Source of the DNA: Mycobacterium helveticum
GTDB taxonomy: Bacteria; Actinomycetota; Actinomycetes; Mycobacteriales; Mycobacteriaceae
Assembly (NCBI RefSeq): GCF_007714205.1
Contig: NZ_VMQU01000003.1
Span: forward strand, 39,906-103,905
Direction of reading: 5' to 3'
Length of the DNA stretch: 64,000 nucleotides
In this document: piece after piece, positions 32,163 through 41,611 of the stretch
Position numbering within the stretch: the stretch's first letter is position 1
Layout: each line of letters opens with the position of its first letter
Program-made: the position numbers and the translations under genes
Notes under the pieces: model-generated
Database searches by the model: none
What the model was told of the DNA's origin: nothing
The model's input: only the letters and a program-made list of their open reading frames with translations

Positions 32163-34148
32163 CTAAGCGTGTGGCGCCGCGGCCTGCCCGCGCCATTCAT
32201 AGATTTTGGCCCCGCCGTTGTCGTAGATCAGGTTCCACGACTGCGATTTCTCCAATGACATTAGCCCGTCGGGAACGGCGAAACCCCGAACCGTCGGCTT
32301 GCTGATCAGGATGTAGCGGATGTGCAGGGCCCGCACGGCCTCGACCACCCGCGGATCGGAAACCCCGTTGCGGGCGTAGGCCCAGATGATGAAGCGGTTG
32401 TAGCCCGGCCCCGCCTGTTGCGGGTAGTCGTAGTGGGTCCACAGCGGGTGCAGGTCGGCGACGGCGTACATCCACGCGGTGCCGTCGGTGTTCGCGTCGG
32501 CGATCAGGGTTTCGCGGGCGCCGGGCAGTTTGGCGAGGTAGGCCATCGCCATGAGGTCGCGCTGGTCGATGATCACCGAGTCGTATTTGTCGCCGAACAG
32601 GAACGCGTGACGCGGGAAGTAGTGCCAGGCGCTCAGCACCCCGGCCACCGCCACCAGGACCGCCGTCGCCGCGGCCCAGGCGCGTTCCGGCAGTGGTTTG
32701 GACCGCGCGGTCAGGCGCCTGGCCGCCCACACGACGGCCCCGACGATCGCCAACAGCCCGACACCGGCGATGGGCGGGAGCAGCAGCGTCGTGGCGGCCG
32801 CCACCCGGCGCGGGTCCTTGTAGAAGAACTCCCCGAGCGCCCCGGCGACCGCGCCGACCGGACCGCCCAGCGGGGTCCCCGCGTCGACGTTGACCACGAC
32901 CAGTACCAGCCAGACCGCCAGCGGCCACCAGATCCGCTTGACCAGCAGGATGAGCCCGCCGACGGCCAGCAGCGCGCTCAGCCCGTACTGCACCGGGAAG
33001 TCGTTGAGGTGACGCGAGTGCTGGAAGACGGCGTCGAAGAGGCCCCGCTTCTTGCTCAGGTAGGTGAGGAAGGAGTGCCCGGCGATGATGTCTTCCTGCT
33101 GCTTCACGCTGATGAACTGCGGCAGCATGATCAGGCCGCCCGCGACCGCGACGCCGGCCAGCGTCAGGGCGTCGGCGAGCCGTCCGCGCACGGGATGCCA
33201 CAGCGCGTCGAGCAGCCACCAGGCCAACAGGAACATCACGACGACGATCCCGCCGGTGATGTGCACCGAGAACGTGCCGACCAGCGCCAGGATGGCCGTC
33301 GGGATGCGGTCGCGGTGGCGCAGCGTCGACGTGATCAGCACCATCGTCGGCACCGCGACACCGTAGGCCGCCAGGTTGGGCATCGCGGCGACGTCGAACT
33401 CGACGTAGGGCACCGCGGTGAACGACGCCGACAGCACCGCCGCGGCGGCCGCCGCGCCCGCGGTGCGCCAGACCGTCGTGCGCGCGCGCAGCAGGCGCCA
33501 GGCGAGAACCGCCGCGCTGACCGGGACCAGCCAGACCGCCACGGCCACCGAGTTCAGCGTGTAGCCGGTGGTCGGCGCGGCCCCGGTGAGCTGACAGAAC
33601 ACCGCGGTCAGCGCGTGGAAGACCGAGGGGTAGTAGAGCAGGGCGTGCGTCTCGACGTTGCGCAGCTCGCCCATGTGGGTGGAGGAGGCCTGGCCGGTGT
33701 CGAGGATGAAACGCACGGTGTTGGCGTGCCAGACCGAGTCCCAGGTGCTGGGGACCGACTGCCAGTGCGCGCCGAGGCCGCGCCAGGCCGCCCACATGAT
33801 CGCCCACGCACCCAGCAGCACGCCGGCGGCCACGGTCAGCGCCGGCCCGCGGCCGATCCCGCGAGCTTCGTCTTGTTCGATGGAATCGGTGTCCCGGTAC
33901 CGGGCGAGCAGCAGCTGCAGACCCGTCATCACCGCGCACACCAGCACCAGCGTCGCCAGCGCGGTCCAGCCGTTCCACGGGACGCCGACCGCGCCGAGCG
34001 GGATGATCGCCAACGCGACCATGCCGTAGGTCAGCGGCGGCCCGACCGCGATGGCGACCGGCCAGCTCAGCTGGTTGATGCGTGCGACGATCGTGCCCGG
34101 TGCGATCAGCAGGAACAGTGCGATCAGCGTTCCGAACCAGAGGCCCAC
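32163..34148 (-). CDS. Large polytopic membrane protein (Rv3779-like)
   Basis: 661 residues with about 12 hydrophobic helices and a C-terminal soluble domain ending near [14 protein letters not shown]. The first loop holds [24 protein letters not shown], resembling the acidic first loop of GT-C glycosyltransferases (Asp in STWDS). Mtb Rv3779 has been linked to polyprenyl-phosphomannose synthesis and mannosylated glycolipids; the exact reaction is unsettled. The start is GTG 34148, which gives [11 protein letters not shown], aligning with the Mtb N-terminus. TACTAG lies 6 bases upstream and may be a weak -10 of a leaderless message. The extended open frame up to 36206 is shadow of two other genes. 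Confidence 0.88.
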   Translation of the reverse strand: MGLWFGTLIALFLLIAPGTIVARINQLSWPVAIAVGPPLTYGMVALAIIPLGAVGVPWNGWTALATLVLVCAVMTGLQLLLARYRDTDSIEQDEARGIGRGPALTVAAGVLLGAWAIMWAAWRGLGAHWQSVPSTWDSVWHANTVRFILDTGQASSTHMGELRNVETHALLYYPSVFHALTAVFCQLTGAAPTTGYTLNSVAVAVWLVPVSAAVLAWRLLRARTTVWRTAGAAAAAAVLSASFTAVPYVEFDVAAMPNLAAYGVAVPTMVLITSTLRHRDRIPTAILALVGTFSVHITGGIVVVMFLLAWWLLDALWHPVRGRLADALTLAGVAVAGGLIMLPQFISVKQQEDIIAGHSFLTYLSKKRGLFDAVFQHSRHLNDFPVQYGLSALLAVGGLILLVKRIWWPLAVWLVLVVVNVDAGTPLGGPVGAVAGALGEFFYKDPRRVAAATTLLLPPIAGVGLLAIVGAVVWAARRLTARSKPLPERAWAAATAVLVAVAGVLSAWHYFPRHAFLFGDKYDSVIIDQRDLMAMAYLAKLPGARETLIADANTDGTAWMYAVADLHPLWTHYDYPQQAGPGYNRFIIWAYARNGVSDPRVVEAVRALHIRYILISKPTVRGFAVPDGLMSLEKSQSWNLIYDNGGAKIYEWRGQAAAPHA

Positions 34149-34265
34149 TGGACTAGTATGGCTGCCCGGGTGCCGCGGCTCGGGATGCCACTGTCTGGCC
34201 GGGATGTCTGGGCACCCGCTACCGTCACAATTTCGCGGGACGGCGAAAGCTCTAAGGTGGCTGGC

Positions 34266-35462
34266 ATGGCTTACGACGTTGCCCGGGTGCGCGGATTGCA
34301 TCCTTCGCTGGGTGACGGATGGGTGCACTTCGACGCCCCGGCCGGGATGCTGATCCCCGATTCGGTCGCCACCACGGTGTCGACGGCTTTCCGAAGGTCC
34401 AGTGCCAGCATGGCGGGCGCGCACCCGTCGGCGCAGCGCAGCGCGGCCGTGCTGGAGGCGGCACGCGCGGCGGTTGCCGACCTGTTCAACGCCGACCCGG
34501 CCGGCGTGGTGCTGGGCGCCGACCGCGCAATCCTGTTGTCCGCGCTGGCCGAAGCGTCGTCCTCGCGCGCCGGCCTGGGCTACGAGGTGATCGTCAGCCG
34601 CCTCGACGACGAGGCCAACATCGCCCCGTGGCTGCGGGCGGCGCACCGCTACGGCGCCAAGGTGAAGTGGGCCGAGGTCGACATCGAGACCGGTGAGCTC
34701 CCGACGTGGCAGTGGGAGAGCCTGGTCGGCAAGTCCACCAGGCTCGTCGCGGTCACCTCGGCGTCGGCGACGCTGGGCACGGTCACCGACCTGCGGGCGA
34801 TGACCAAGCTGGTGCACGACGTCGGCGGGCTGGTGGTGGTCGACCATTCCGCCGCCGCCCCCTACCGGCTGCTCGACGCCAAGGAGACCGACGTGGACGT
34901 GGTGGCGGTGAACGCCGCGGCGTGGGGTGGTCCGCCCGTGGGGGCGATGGTGTTCCGCGATCCCGGGATGATCAACTCGTTCGCCTCGATCTCCACCCAC
35001 CCCCGGGCCGCCGGCCCGGCGCGACTCGAGGTCGGCGCGCACCAGTTCGGGCTGCTGGCCGGGATGGTCGCCAGCATCGAGTACCTGGCGGCCCTCGACG
35101 AATCCGCCCGCGGCACCCGACGCGAACGCCTGCCCCTGTCCATGCAGTCCGCCGGTTCCTACCTGAACCGCGTCTTCGGCTACCTGATGGTGTCGCTGCG
35201 GTCGCTGCCGCTGGTCATGCTGATCGGCCAACCGGAGGCGCGGATACCGGTGGTCAGCTTCGCCGTGCAGGACGTGCCCGCCGCGCGGGTGATGCAGCGC
35301 CTCACCGACAACGGCATCCTGGCGGTCATCGACGAGAGCTCGCGCGCCCTCGACGTCCTGGGCGTCAACGACATCGGCGGCGCCGTCACCGTCGGGCTGG
35401 CGCACTACTCGACGACGGCCGAGGTCGACCAGTTGGTGCGTGCGCTGGCGTCCTTGGGCTAG
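34266..35462 (+). CDS. Aminotransferase class V-fold protein lacking the PLP lysine (Rv3778c-like)
   Basis: 398 residues, the same length as Mtb Rv3778c, related to SufS/cysteine desulfurase-like enzymes. [10 protein letters not shown] at the N-terminus and the [13 protein letters not shown] motif (Asp that contacts PLP N1) are present. Aligned to SufS, the position of the Schiff-base lysine (SGHKLYGP) reads NAAAWGGPP, so Lys is Ala. The catalytic cysteine loop is also not evident. It may be a degenerate PLP fold with another role. ATG 34266 has AAGGTGG six bases upstream. It is divergent from the Rv3779-like gene and overlaps the 3' end of the oxidoreductase on the other strand by four bases. 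Confidence 0.88.
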   Translation: MAYDVARVRGLHPSLGDGWVHFDAPAGMLIPDSVATTVSTAFRRSSASMAGAHPSAQRSAAVLEAARAAVADLFNADPAGVVLGADRAILLSALAEASSSRAGLGYEVIVSRLDDEANIAPWLRAAHRYGAKVKWAEVDIETGELPTWQWESLVGKSTRLVAVTSASATLGTVTDLRAMTKLVHDVGGLVVVDHSAAAPYRLLDAKETDVDVVAVNAAAWGGPPVGAMVFRDPGMINSFASISTHPRAAGPARLEVGAHQFGLLAGMVASIEYLAALDESARGTRRERLPLSMQSAGSYLNRVFGYLMVSLRSLPLVMLIGQPEARIPVVSFAVQDVPAARVMQRLTDNGILAVIDESSRALDVLGVNDIGGAVTVGLAHYSTTAEVDQLVRALASLG

Positions 35463-36430
35463 ACGGTCAGCAGGATCTTCCCGCTCACCTTGCCGTCCAC
35501 CATCTGGCGGTGCGCGTCGCCGGCCCGCTCGATGGGCAGCCGCGCGCCGATCACCGGCCGCACCCGGCCGTCGGCGAGCATCGGCCACACCGATTCCGTC
35601 ACCGCCCGCACGATCTCGGTCTTGCTGTGGGGCCCCTTCACCGGCCGGGCCCGCAGCGTGGTGCCGATGACCCGCAACCGCTTGGACAGCAGCTTGCCGA
35701 GGTTGAGCTCGCCCTTGACCCCGCCCTGCATGCCGATGACGACCAGCTGCCCGTCGGCGGCCAGCGCGTCGAGGTTGCGGTCCAGATAGGCCGCGCCCAT
35801 GATGTCGAGGATCACGTCCGCGCCGCCGGCCTCGTCGCGCAGCCGGGCGACGAAGTCCTCGTCGCGGTAGTTGATCAGGATCTCGGCGCCCAGCTCGCGG
35901 CAGAACTCGAGCTTCTCCGCCGATCCGGCGGTGATGGCCACCCGGGCGCCCAGCGCCCGCGCGACCTGGATGGCGTGGCTCCCGATGCCGCTGGACCCGC
36001 CGTGGACCAGCAGCAGCCGGCCCTTGCCCAGGTGGGCGGTCATCACCACGTTCGACCACACGGTGCATGCCACCTCCGGCAGCCCGGCGGCGTCGATCAG
36101 GTCGACCCCGTGCGGAACCGGCAGCACCTGCCCGGCCGGGGCGGCGACGTACTCCGCGTATCCGCCGCCGGCCAGCAGCGCGCAAACCTCCTGTCCCACA
36201 GACCATTCGGAGACGTCCGGGCCGACTTCGGCGACGACGCCGGAGACCTCCATGCCGATGGTCTCGCTGGCGCCCGGCGGGGGCGGGTAGTAGCCGGCGG
36301 CCTGCAGCACGTCGGCGCGGTTGACCCCGGCCGCGCGGACCTCGATCAGCACCTCGCCGGCGCCGGCGGACACGTCGGGGACTTCCTGCCAGGAGAGCCG
36401 GCCGGAGGATTCGGCGACGATGGCGTGCAT
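35459..36430 (-). CDS. NAD(P)H:quinone oxidoreductase, MDR/zeta-crystallin family
   Basis: 323 residues of a zinc-free medium-chain dehydrogenase: N-terminal GroES-like domain ([18 protein letters not shown]), the NADPH-binding [19 protein letters not shown] near residue 140, and [13 protein letters not shown] cofactor loop (reads [16 protein letters not shown]). It reduces quinones or related electrophiles; the physiological substrate is unknown. Homologue of Mtb Rv3777. The ATG at 36430 is chosen; a GTG at 36439 adds three residues. Its stop overlaps the stop of the convergent PLP-fold gene. Confidence 0.87.
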   Translation of the reverse strand: MHAIVAESSGRLSWQEVPDVSAGAGEVLIEVRAAGVNRADVLQAAGYYPPPPGASETIGMEVSGVVAEVGPDVSEWSVGQEVCALLAGGGYAEYVAAPAGQVLPVPHGVDLIDAAGLPEVACTVWSNVVMTAHLGKGRLLLVHGGSSGIGSHAIQVARALGARVAITAGSAEKLEFCRELGAEILINYRDEDFVARLRDEAGGADVILDIMGAAYLDRNLDALAADGQLVVIGMQGGVKGELNLGKLLSKRLRVIGTTLRARPVKGPHSKTEIVRAVTESVWPMLADGRVRPVIGARLPIERAGDAHRQMVDGKVSGKILLTV

Positions 36431-36488
36431 GACGGCCACGCTACTAGCCGGCCCGGGCGGGCAGCCGGGCCCCGTTACGCTTGTCAGC

Positions 36489-36575
36489 GGTGGCGTGGCA
36501 GAGCGGCCTAATGCACTCGCCTTGAAAGCGAGAGACGGCTAACACCGTCCGGGGGTTCAAATCCCTCCGCCACCG
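36489..36575 (+). tRNA. tRNA-Ser(TGA)
   Basis: Acceptor stem GGTGGCG pairs with CGCCACC at 36568-36574; anticodon loop CTTGAAA gives TGA; long variable arm typical of serine tRNA; T arm GGGTTCAAATCCC. CCA is not encoded. Confidence 0.95.
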
Positions 36576-36615
36576 CGGCTCACCGGCGGGTCCGTGCCCG
36601 ATTTCGGGCCCGGGC

Positions 36616-37854
36616 TCAACCGGCGGGGATCTGCGCGGCGATCGTGTCCATCAGCGCGGTGTAGCGGCGCAGTTCGGGGTCCCGGCCCGGTTTGCCGCTG
36701 CTGATCACGCCGGCGGCGAGGCCGCGCTGCGGGTCGGCCCAGATCGCGATGTTGGCCAGGCCGAGGTTGCCGAACGCCGCCGGGGCGTTGCGCCCGAACG
36801 GCCCGAACCGCTCGGTGCCGAGCATGTACCCGGTGCCCCAGCGGGCCGGCATCAGGCCGAGCGCGACGTCGGGCCGCAACCGCCGGCACTGCCGCACCGC
36901 GCCGCGCATGGTCGCCTCGCTCAGCACCCGCACGCCGTCGAGTTCACCTCCGCGGCGCCACATTTCGGCGAACCGCGACAGCTCGTCGGCCGTCGAGACC
37001 GTGTTGGACGACGGCACGATGGTGGTCAGGAACAGCGGGGTGTTGGTGTAGGGGATGACCTCGTGCACGGTCCCGCCGATCGCCTTGCGGAAGATCTTCG
37101 CCACGACCGGCGGCACCGGCCGGCCGGTCGCGTGACTGGGCGCGACCAGCCCGACGTCGTGTTCGGGCACACCGAAATTCGTCCACCGGAAGCCCAGCGG
37201 GTCCAGGATCTCGGTGGCCAGGATCTCGCGGATCTCTTTGCCGGTGGCCCGCCAGACGACCTCGCGGATCAGCGGACCCCAGGTCAGGGCGTGATACATG
37301 TGCACCAGGCCCGGGCGGTAGAGCGGGCGCAGCTCGGAGAGCTTCTCGCACGCGTAGTCGTGGTCGTCGGCACGGGTGACGTCCGGCCGGGGCCCGGTGG
37401 CGAAGGGCAGGCCGGCGCTGTGGTTCATCACGTGCCGGATCGTGATGCGATCCTTGCCGTGGCTGGTGAACGTCGGCAGGTACTCGCAGACCCGGTCGTC
37501 GAGGGAGAAGACGCCGCGCTCGACGAGCATGTGGACCACGGTCGCGGCGATGCCCTTGGCCGCCGAGTACACGCAGAACGGCGTGTCCGTGCCGACCGGG
37601 ACCTTGTCGGCGTCGGGCGCATCGGTCGGGGCGTTGCCCCACCCGTGGCCGATCGCCCGGTTGAGCACCACCCGCCCGTTATGGCGCAGGCACACCTGGA
37701 CGGCCGGATGCATGCCGGCCGCGTACCAGTGCCGCGCGGCCTGCCAGATGCGTTCGACGGCGGCCCGGTCGATCCCGGAGTGGTCCTCGTCGCCGATCGC
37801 GGTCACCGAGTCCAGGTCGGCCGGCACGCGGATCTTGCCGTCGGGTGTGGTCAC
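36616..37854 (-). CDS. lipE: LipE, beta-lactamase-fold esterase/lipase
   Basis: 412 residues of the serine beta-lactamase/class C esterase family. The SxxK motif is seen as CVYSAAKGIA near residue 97 and a tyrosine motif as HMYHALTWG near residue 185. The third motif is weakly seen near the C-terminus. Predicted to hydrolyse ester lipids; no signal peptide is visible, so it is probably cytoplasmic. Close to Mtb Rv3775 (415 residues). It lies 19 bases downstream of echA21 in the same direction. A hairpin GCCCGATTTCGGGC at 36596-36609 separates it from the tRNA. Confidence 0.9.
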   Translation of the reverse strand: MTTPDGKIRVPADLDSVTAIGDEDHSGIDRAAVERIWQAARHWYAAGMHPAVQVCLRHNGRVVLNRAIGHGWGNAPTDAPDADKVPVGTDTPFCVYSAAKGIAATVVHMLVERGVFSLDDRVCEYLPTFTSHGKDRITIRHVMNHSAGLPFATGPRPDVTRADDHDYACEKLSELRPLYRPGLVHMYHALTWGPLIREVVWRATGKEIREILATEILDPLGFRWTNFGVPEHDVGLVAPSHATGRPVPPVVAKIFRKAIGGTVHEVIPYTNTPLFLTTIVPSSNTVSTADELSRFAEMWRRGGELDGVRVLSEATMRGAVRQCRRLRPDVALGLMPARWGTGYMLGTERFGPFGRNAPAAFGNLGLANIAIWADPQRGLAAGVISSGKPGRDPELRRYTALMDTIAAQIPAG

Positions 37855-37873
37855 CTCAGCGAGGGTACGTGCC

Positions 37874-38707
37874 TCACTCGCCGGTGAACTGCGCCGGGCG
37901 CTTCTCGAACGTCGCCGAGATGCCTTCGGTCAGGTCCTTCGACGGCAGGAACGCGGCGTTCCACGCGGCGACGTAACGCAAGCTCTCCGAGACCGCCGCC
38001 ACGCGCTGCTGGTCGAGAACATCCTTGACGCCGTGCACGGTCAGGGGCGGGTTGGCGGCGATCTCGTCCGCGGTGGCGTGCGCGGCGGCCAGCGTCGCCT
38101 CAGCGTCGTCGAACACGCCGTTGACCAGGCCGATCTTCTCGGCGCGCGCGGCGTCGATGTCCTTGCCGGTGAGCGCGAGCTCGCGCACGTGGCCGTCGCC
38201 CAGGATCCTCGGCAGGCGGGCCAGGCTGCCGACGTCGGCGACGATCGCCAGCTTGACCTCGCGCACCGAGAACTTCGCGTCGGCGCTGGCGTAGCGGATG
38301 TCGACCGCGGAGATCAGGTCGACGCCGCCGCCGATGCACCAGCCGTGCACCGCGGCGATGGTGGGGGTGCGGCAGTCGGCGACGGCGCTGATCGCGTTCT
38401 GCATGCGCCTGATCTCGGCGTGGAACTCCGCCCGCGGGCGGGCCAGCGCGTCGCCGGCCAGCAGTGGGGTGAACGTACCGCCCATCGCGGGCACATCCAG
38501 GCCGTAGCTGAAGTTGCGGCCGGATCCGGTGAGCACGATGGCCCGCACGTCGCGGTCGGCGTCCAGGGCGGCGAACAGCTCGGGCATCTCCGACCAGAAC
38601 GCCGGCCCCATCGCGTTGCCCTTGCCGGGTCCGAGCAGCGTCACCCGCGCGACGTGGTCCTGGGTCTCGACGGCGAGCGATTCGTACGCTCTTGCTTCGT
38701 GGGCCAT
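37874..38707 (-). CDS. echA21: EchA21 enoyl-CoA hydratase/isomerase family protein
   Basis: 277-residue crotonase fold. Oxyanion-hole loops are seen as NFSYGLDVPAM and IAAVHGWCIGGGVDLISAVD, with acidic residues DAKFSVREVKLAIVADVGSL in the position used by dienoyl-CoA isomerases (Glu/Asp pair). This suggests a delta3,5-delta2,4-dienoyl-CoA isomerase-type activity, though the substrate is not proven. Matches Mtb Rv3774 (274 residues). It is divergent from the DinB-like gene, with 23 bases between starts. Confidence 0.9.
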   Translation of the reverse strand: MAHEARAYESLAVETQDHVARVTLLGPGKGNAMGPAFWSEMPELFAALDADRDVRAIVLTGSGRNFSYGLDVPAMGGTFTPLLAGDALARPRAEFHAEIRRMQNAISAVADCRTPTIAAVHGWCIGGGVDLISAVDIRYASADAKFSVREVKLAIVADVGSLARLPRILGDGHVRELALTGKDIDAARAEKIGLVNGVFDDAEATLAAAHATADEIAANPPLTVHGVKDVLDQQRVAAVSESLRYVAAWNAAFLPSKDLTEGISATFEKRPAQFTGE

Positions 38708-38730
38708 GCCGAGACCGTAGCGTGGCGCGC

Positions 38731-39321
38731 ATGCCCCGTGATCTGCGACCCGGACCAGACTCCCCGCCCACCGACGAGCTGGATAGCGCCGAGGCCTGCC
38801 TGGCGGTGCTGCAGCACGTCGTGCATCCCCTCTCCGGTGACGACCTGTCCCGCCGGACGCCGTGTTCCGAATACGACGTGCGCCAGCTGACCGGGCATCT
38901 GCTGAACTCCATCAGGGCGCTCGGGGGCATGGTGGGCGCCGAGATCCCGCCGTGCGACGACTCCGACTCGGTGGAGCGCCAGATCGTGACCGCGGCCCGG
39001 CCGGCGCTGGACGCCTGGCGCCGCCGCGGCCTGGACGGCAGCGTGGCGTTCGGCACGGGGGAGATGCCGGCCCGGGACGCCTGTGCCGCGTGGTCGCTCG
39101 AATTCCTGGTCCACGCCTGGGATTACGCCACCGCCGTGGGCGGTGACGTCGATGCCCGCGAACCGCTGGCCGAGTACGTGCTGGAGCTGGGACACCGGAT
39201 CATCAGGCCGGAGCTGCGCGCCATGGCCGGGTTCGACGACCCGGTCGGAGCGTCCGAGGGGGCCGGCGCGCTGGAACGCTTGATCGCGTTCACCGGCCGC
39301 AACCCGGCCCGGGTGAAGTGA
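38731..39321 (+). CDS. TIGR03086-type DinB-like metal-binding protein (Rv3773c-like)
   Basis: 196 residues (Mtb homologue 194). Mycothiol-dependent maleylpyruvate isomerase/DinB-like four-helix fold: TPCSEYDVRQLTGHLLNS gives the first histidine (H in LTGHL) and LEFLVHAWDYATAVG gives the second histidine and Asp, the usual metal ligands. It is likely a mycothiol- or bacillithiol-type S-transferase; function unproven. ATG 38731 aligns with Mtb; the open frame from 38692 runs antisense over the echA21 start. Confidence 0.83.
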   Translation: MPRDLRPGPDSPPTDELDSAEACLAVLQHVVHPLSGDDLSRRTPCSEYDVRQLTGHLLNSIRALGGMVGAEIPPCDDSDSVERQIVTAARPALDAWRRRGLDGSVAFGTGEMPARDACAAWSLEFLVHAWDYATAVGGDVDAREPLAEYVLELGHRIIRPELRAMAGFDDPVGASEGAGALERLIAFTGRNPARVK

Positions 39322-39331
39322 GGCCGGGTCG

Positions 39332-39371
39332 CCCTACACGCGCTCGAGGTACCCTACACGCGCTCGAGGTA
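39332..39371. repeat. Tandem duplication of 20 bp at a gene 3' end
   Basis: CCCTACACGCGCTCGAGGTA occurs twice head to tail (39332-39351 and 39352-39371). Read on the minus strand it duplicates the final codons YLERV and the TAG of the DUF4334-like gene, so a second unused stop follows the first. Confidence 0.95.
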
Positions 39372-39815
39372 GAAGTAGTAGTAGCGTCCGCCATCGCGGA
39401 CGCCCTTGCCGTTCATGATGCCCATCACCGCGTCGTCGTCGATCGTCTTGAAGTGGTCGTGCACGGGCTGGCCGTCGTAGACCATCGTGGCGGTGACCTC
39501 GCCGCGGAACACCTCGAGCCACAGGCTGGCCTCGCCCTTGCCCATCTCCACGTTGGAGAACTTGTTGCCGTCGGCGTCCAGGCAGACCAGCGGCTGCACG
39601 TCGGCGACCGACGTGAACGTCTTGCCGAACCAGCCGGCCTGCTCCAGCAGGCCGTTCATCTTGTGGCCGGTGACGAACTCGCCGCCCTTCCACTCGCCGA
39701 GCATCTGCTCGAGGGTCGCGGGCTGCAGGGTCGCCCAGAACTCGTCGAGCTCGGCGTCGGGGATCTGTCCGCCGCGATCCTTGAGTTCGGTGAACTTCTT
39801 GCGGGCCAGGGTCAT
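39354..39815 (-). CDS. DUF4334/GXWXG-domain protein
   Basis: 153 residues with LGEWKGGEFVTGHKMNG (GxWxG-like motif near residue 40) and DGNKFSNVEMGKGEASLW, followed by GQPVHDHFKTIDDDAVMGIMNGKG, the pattern of GXWXG plus DUF4334 proteins. No known reaction. Start ATG 39815 overlaps the hisC2 stop as ATGA, so it is probably translated from the same message. The last six codons are duplicated downstream of its stop. Confidence 0.85.
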   Translation of the reverse strand: MTLARKKFTELKDRGGQIPDAELDEFWATLQPATLEQMLGEWKGGEFVTGHKMNGLLEQAGWFGKTFTSVADVQPLVCLDADGNKFSNVEMGKGEASLWLEVFRGEVTATMVYDGQPVHDHFKTIDDDAVMGIMNGKGVRDGGRYYYFYLERV

Positions 39816-40885
39816 CGGCTCTCCTCGGTAGGGGTGATCCAGTCGCGGGCGAAGTCCAGCAGCGCGTCGTTCTCGTCCGGGGCCCCGATGGTGATCCGGA
39901 CGCCGTCGGCGCCGAACGGGCGGACCACCAGATGCGCGTCGGCGGCCCGGGCCACGAAGTCCGCGCTGCGCGGCCCCAGCGGCAGCCAGACGAAGTTGGC
40001 CTGCGTCGGCGGCAGGTTGTACCCGGCGTCCCGCAACGCCGCGCCGACCCGCGTGCGCTCGGCGACGACGGAGTCGGTGCGGGCCAGCAGTTCGTCGGCG
40101 GCGCGCAGGCACGCGATCGCGGCGGCCTGCGAGACGCTGGTCACCGAGAACGGCACGTAGACCTGGTCCAGGGCGGTGATCAGCTCCGCGGGGCCGACCG
40201 CGTAGCCGATGCGCAGGCCTGCCAGCCCGTACGCCTTCGAAAAGGTGCGCAGCACAACGACGTTGCCGTGGTCGCGGACCAGCGCCAGGCTGTCCGGTGC
40301 CATGCCGTCGCGGACGTACTCGACGTAGGCCTCGTCGATGGCGACCAGGATGCGCGACGGCACGGCGGCGACGAAACGGGCCAGCGCCCCGGGGTCGACG
40401 ACCGTGGAGGTCGGGTTGTTGGGGTTGCAGACGAAGATCAGCCGGGTGCGGTCGGTGACGGCGGCCAGCATCGCCTCGAGGTCGTAGGTGTGGTCGCTCA
40501 GCGGCACCTTGACCGCGACCGCGCCGGCGATCTGCACCTGCGGCGGATACAGCTCGAAGGTGCGCCAGCCCATCACCACCTCGTCGCCGGCCGACGCGGT
40601 GATCTGAACCAGCTGCTGGCCCAGGCTGACCGACCCGCAGCCGACGGCGACGTGCCGGGGGCCGAAGCCCGGGCCCAGGTGCTCGGCCAGTGCCGCCTTG
40701 AGGGCGACGCAGGCGTTGTCGGGGTAGCGGTTGACGTCGCAGGTGGCCCGCTCGATGGCCGCACGCACGCTGGGCAGCGGGCCGAAAACCGTCTCGTTGC
40801 TGGCCAGCTTGATCGACCCCGGCACCGTCTTGCCCGGGACGTAGACCGGCAACCCGGCCAGCTCGGGGCGCAGACGGGCGGTCAC
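39812..40885 (-). CDS. hisC2: HisC2-type aromatic/histidinol-phosphate aminotransferase
   Basis: 357-residue fold-type I PLP aminotransferase (Mtb HisC2 353). Motifs seen: SNETVFGPLP, YPDNACVALKAALA, CNPNNPTST, AIDEAYVEY (Asp to PLP N1, Tyr), and TFSKAYGLAGLRIGY with the PLP lysine. Mtb HisC2 (Rv3772) acts on phenylalanine/aromatic amino acids rather than in the his operon. Start is GTG 40885. It is divergent from tRNA-Ser(GCT), with 88 bases between. Confidence 0.92.
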   Translation of the reverse strand: MTARLRPELAGLPVYVPGKTVPGSIKLASNETVFGPLPSVRAAIERATCDVNRYPDNACVALKAALAEHLGPGFGPRHVAVGCGSVSLGQQLVQITASAGDEVVMGWRTFELYPPQVQIAGAVAVKVPLSDHTYDLEAMLAAVTDRTRLIFVCNPNNPTSTVVDPGALARFVAAVPSRILVAIDEAYVEYVRDGMAPDSLALVRDHGNVVVLRTFSKAYGLAGLRIGYAVGPAELITALDQVYVPFSVTSVSQAAAIACLRAADELLARTDSVVAERTRVGAALRDAGYNLPPTQANFVWLPLGPRSADFVARAADAHLVVRPFGADGVRITIGAPDENDALLDFARDWITPTEESR

Positions 40886-40973
40886 TTCGACAGCATATGC
40901 CGGGGCTGTGTACGCTATGCCTCCGGCGGTAAGGGGATACCGGGAAGGGTCGGGTAACCTCGGGAAGTCCGAT

Positions 40974-41065
40974 GGAGGCGTGCCAGAGCGGCCGAATGGG
41001 GCTCACTGCTAATGAGTTGTCCCCCTCAAAGGGGACCGGAGGTTCAAATCCTCTCGCCTCCGCCA
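40974..41065 (+). tRNA. tRNA-Ser(GCT)
   Basis: Acceptor GGAGGCG pairs with CGCCTCC at 41055-41061, discriminator G then an encoded CCA (41063-41065). Anticodon loop ACTGCTAAT gives GCT. Long variable arm with a CCCC/GGGG stem. Confidence 0.95.
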
Positions 41066-41088
41066 GGAGCACACACAATTGAACACAA

Positions 41089-41161
41089 GCGCCCGTAGCT
41101 CAACGGATAGAGCATCTGACTACGGATCAGAAGGTTGGGGGTTCGAATCCCTTCGGGCGCG
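41089..41161 (+). tRNA. tRNA-Arg(ACG)
   Basis: Acceptor GCGCCCG pairs with CGGGCGC at 41154-41160; anticodon loop ACTACGGAT gives ACG; T arm GGGGGTTCGAATCCC. An integrase remnant lies directly at its 3' end, consistent with an old attachment site. Confidence 0.95.
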
Positions 41162-41164
41162 CTC

Positions 41165-41595
41165 ACTAGCAGCTGATATGGGCTGTTTTGGTCTCCAGCA
41201 CCGGCAACATTGTCACGGATTGTCACAACTCGTGCCGAACTCCGCGCGCCGTCGGCCAGCGCGTTTGGCTGTGAGTGCACATCCGTTCGCATCGTGAATG
41301 CCACGTCGGCGTGGCCGAGCCAGGCCGCGATCACTGCGGCCGGCACGCCCTGCAGGGGCATCGTGGTACCGCAGGTATGCCGTGCGTCGTGCAGTCGGAT
41401 TCGCGGCACACCGGCCGCGGTGACGGTGTTGACCCACATCTTGGACAGCGTGTCTGGGTGGTACGGCTGCCCGGCTTCGTTGCACACCACGTAGTCGAGG
41501 TCGGTGGAGTCGACGCCGGCTTTCAGCTTTTCGGAGAGCTGCCGCTTTTTCGCCGCTTTCCGCTCGACCAACAGCGGGTCTGGGACGGGCAGGAC
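41165..41595 (-). pseudogene. Tyrosine recombinase (phage-type integrase) C-terminal remnant
   Basis: The minus-strand frame reads VLPVPDPLLVERKAAKK and then the C-terminal catalytic part: LHDARHTCGT (Arg of the active site), AAWLGHADVAF (His) and FTMRTDVHSQ. The last should carry the nucleophile Tyr but has Asp (codon 41281-41283, GAT, one base from TAT). The N-terminal two thirds are gone; an in-frame TGA lies just upstream at about 41612. The open frame formally continues to 41044, but that part is the antisense of tRNA-Arg (the LYPLSYGR peptide). It points into the 3' end of tRNA-Arg, as integrases do at tRNA attachment sites. Inactive relic. Confidence 0.85.
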
Positions 41596-41611
41596 TCCCT
41601 CAGGGCGGCAC

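Noticed and set aside
32163..36206. 1347-residue version of the Rv3779-like protein
   Set aside because: The N-terminal extension is antisense to the PLP-fold gene and shifted relative to the oxidoreductase; GTG 34148 matches the homologue.
36596..36609. Hairpin GCCCGATTTCGGGC as a terminator
   Set aside because: Short stem with no T-run; could be chance, so it is only mentioned with lipE.
41044..41164. 3' extension of the integrase frame
   Set aside because: It is the antisense of tRNA-Arg (LYPLSYGR peptide), a known spurious translation.
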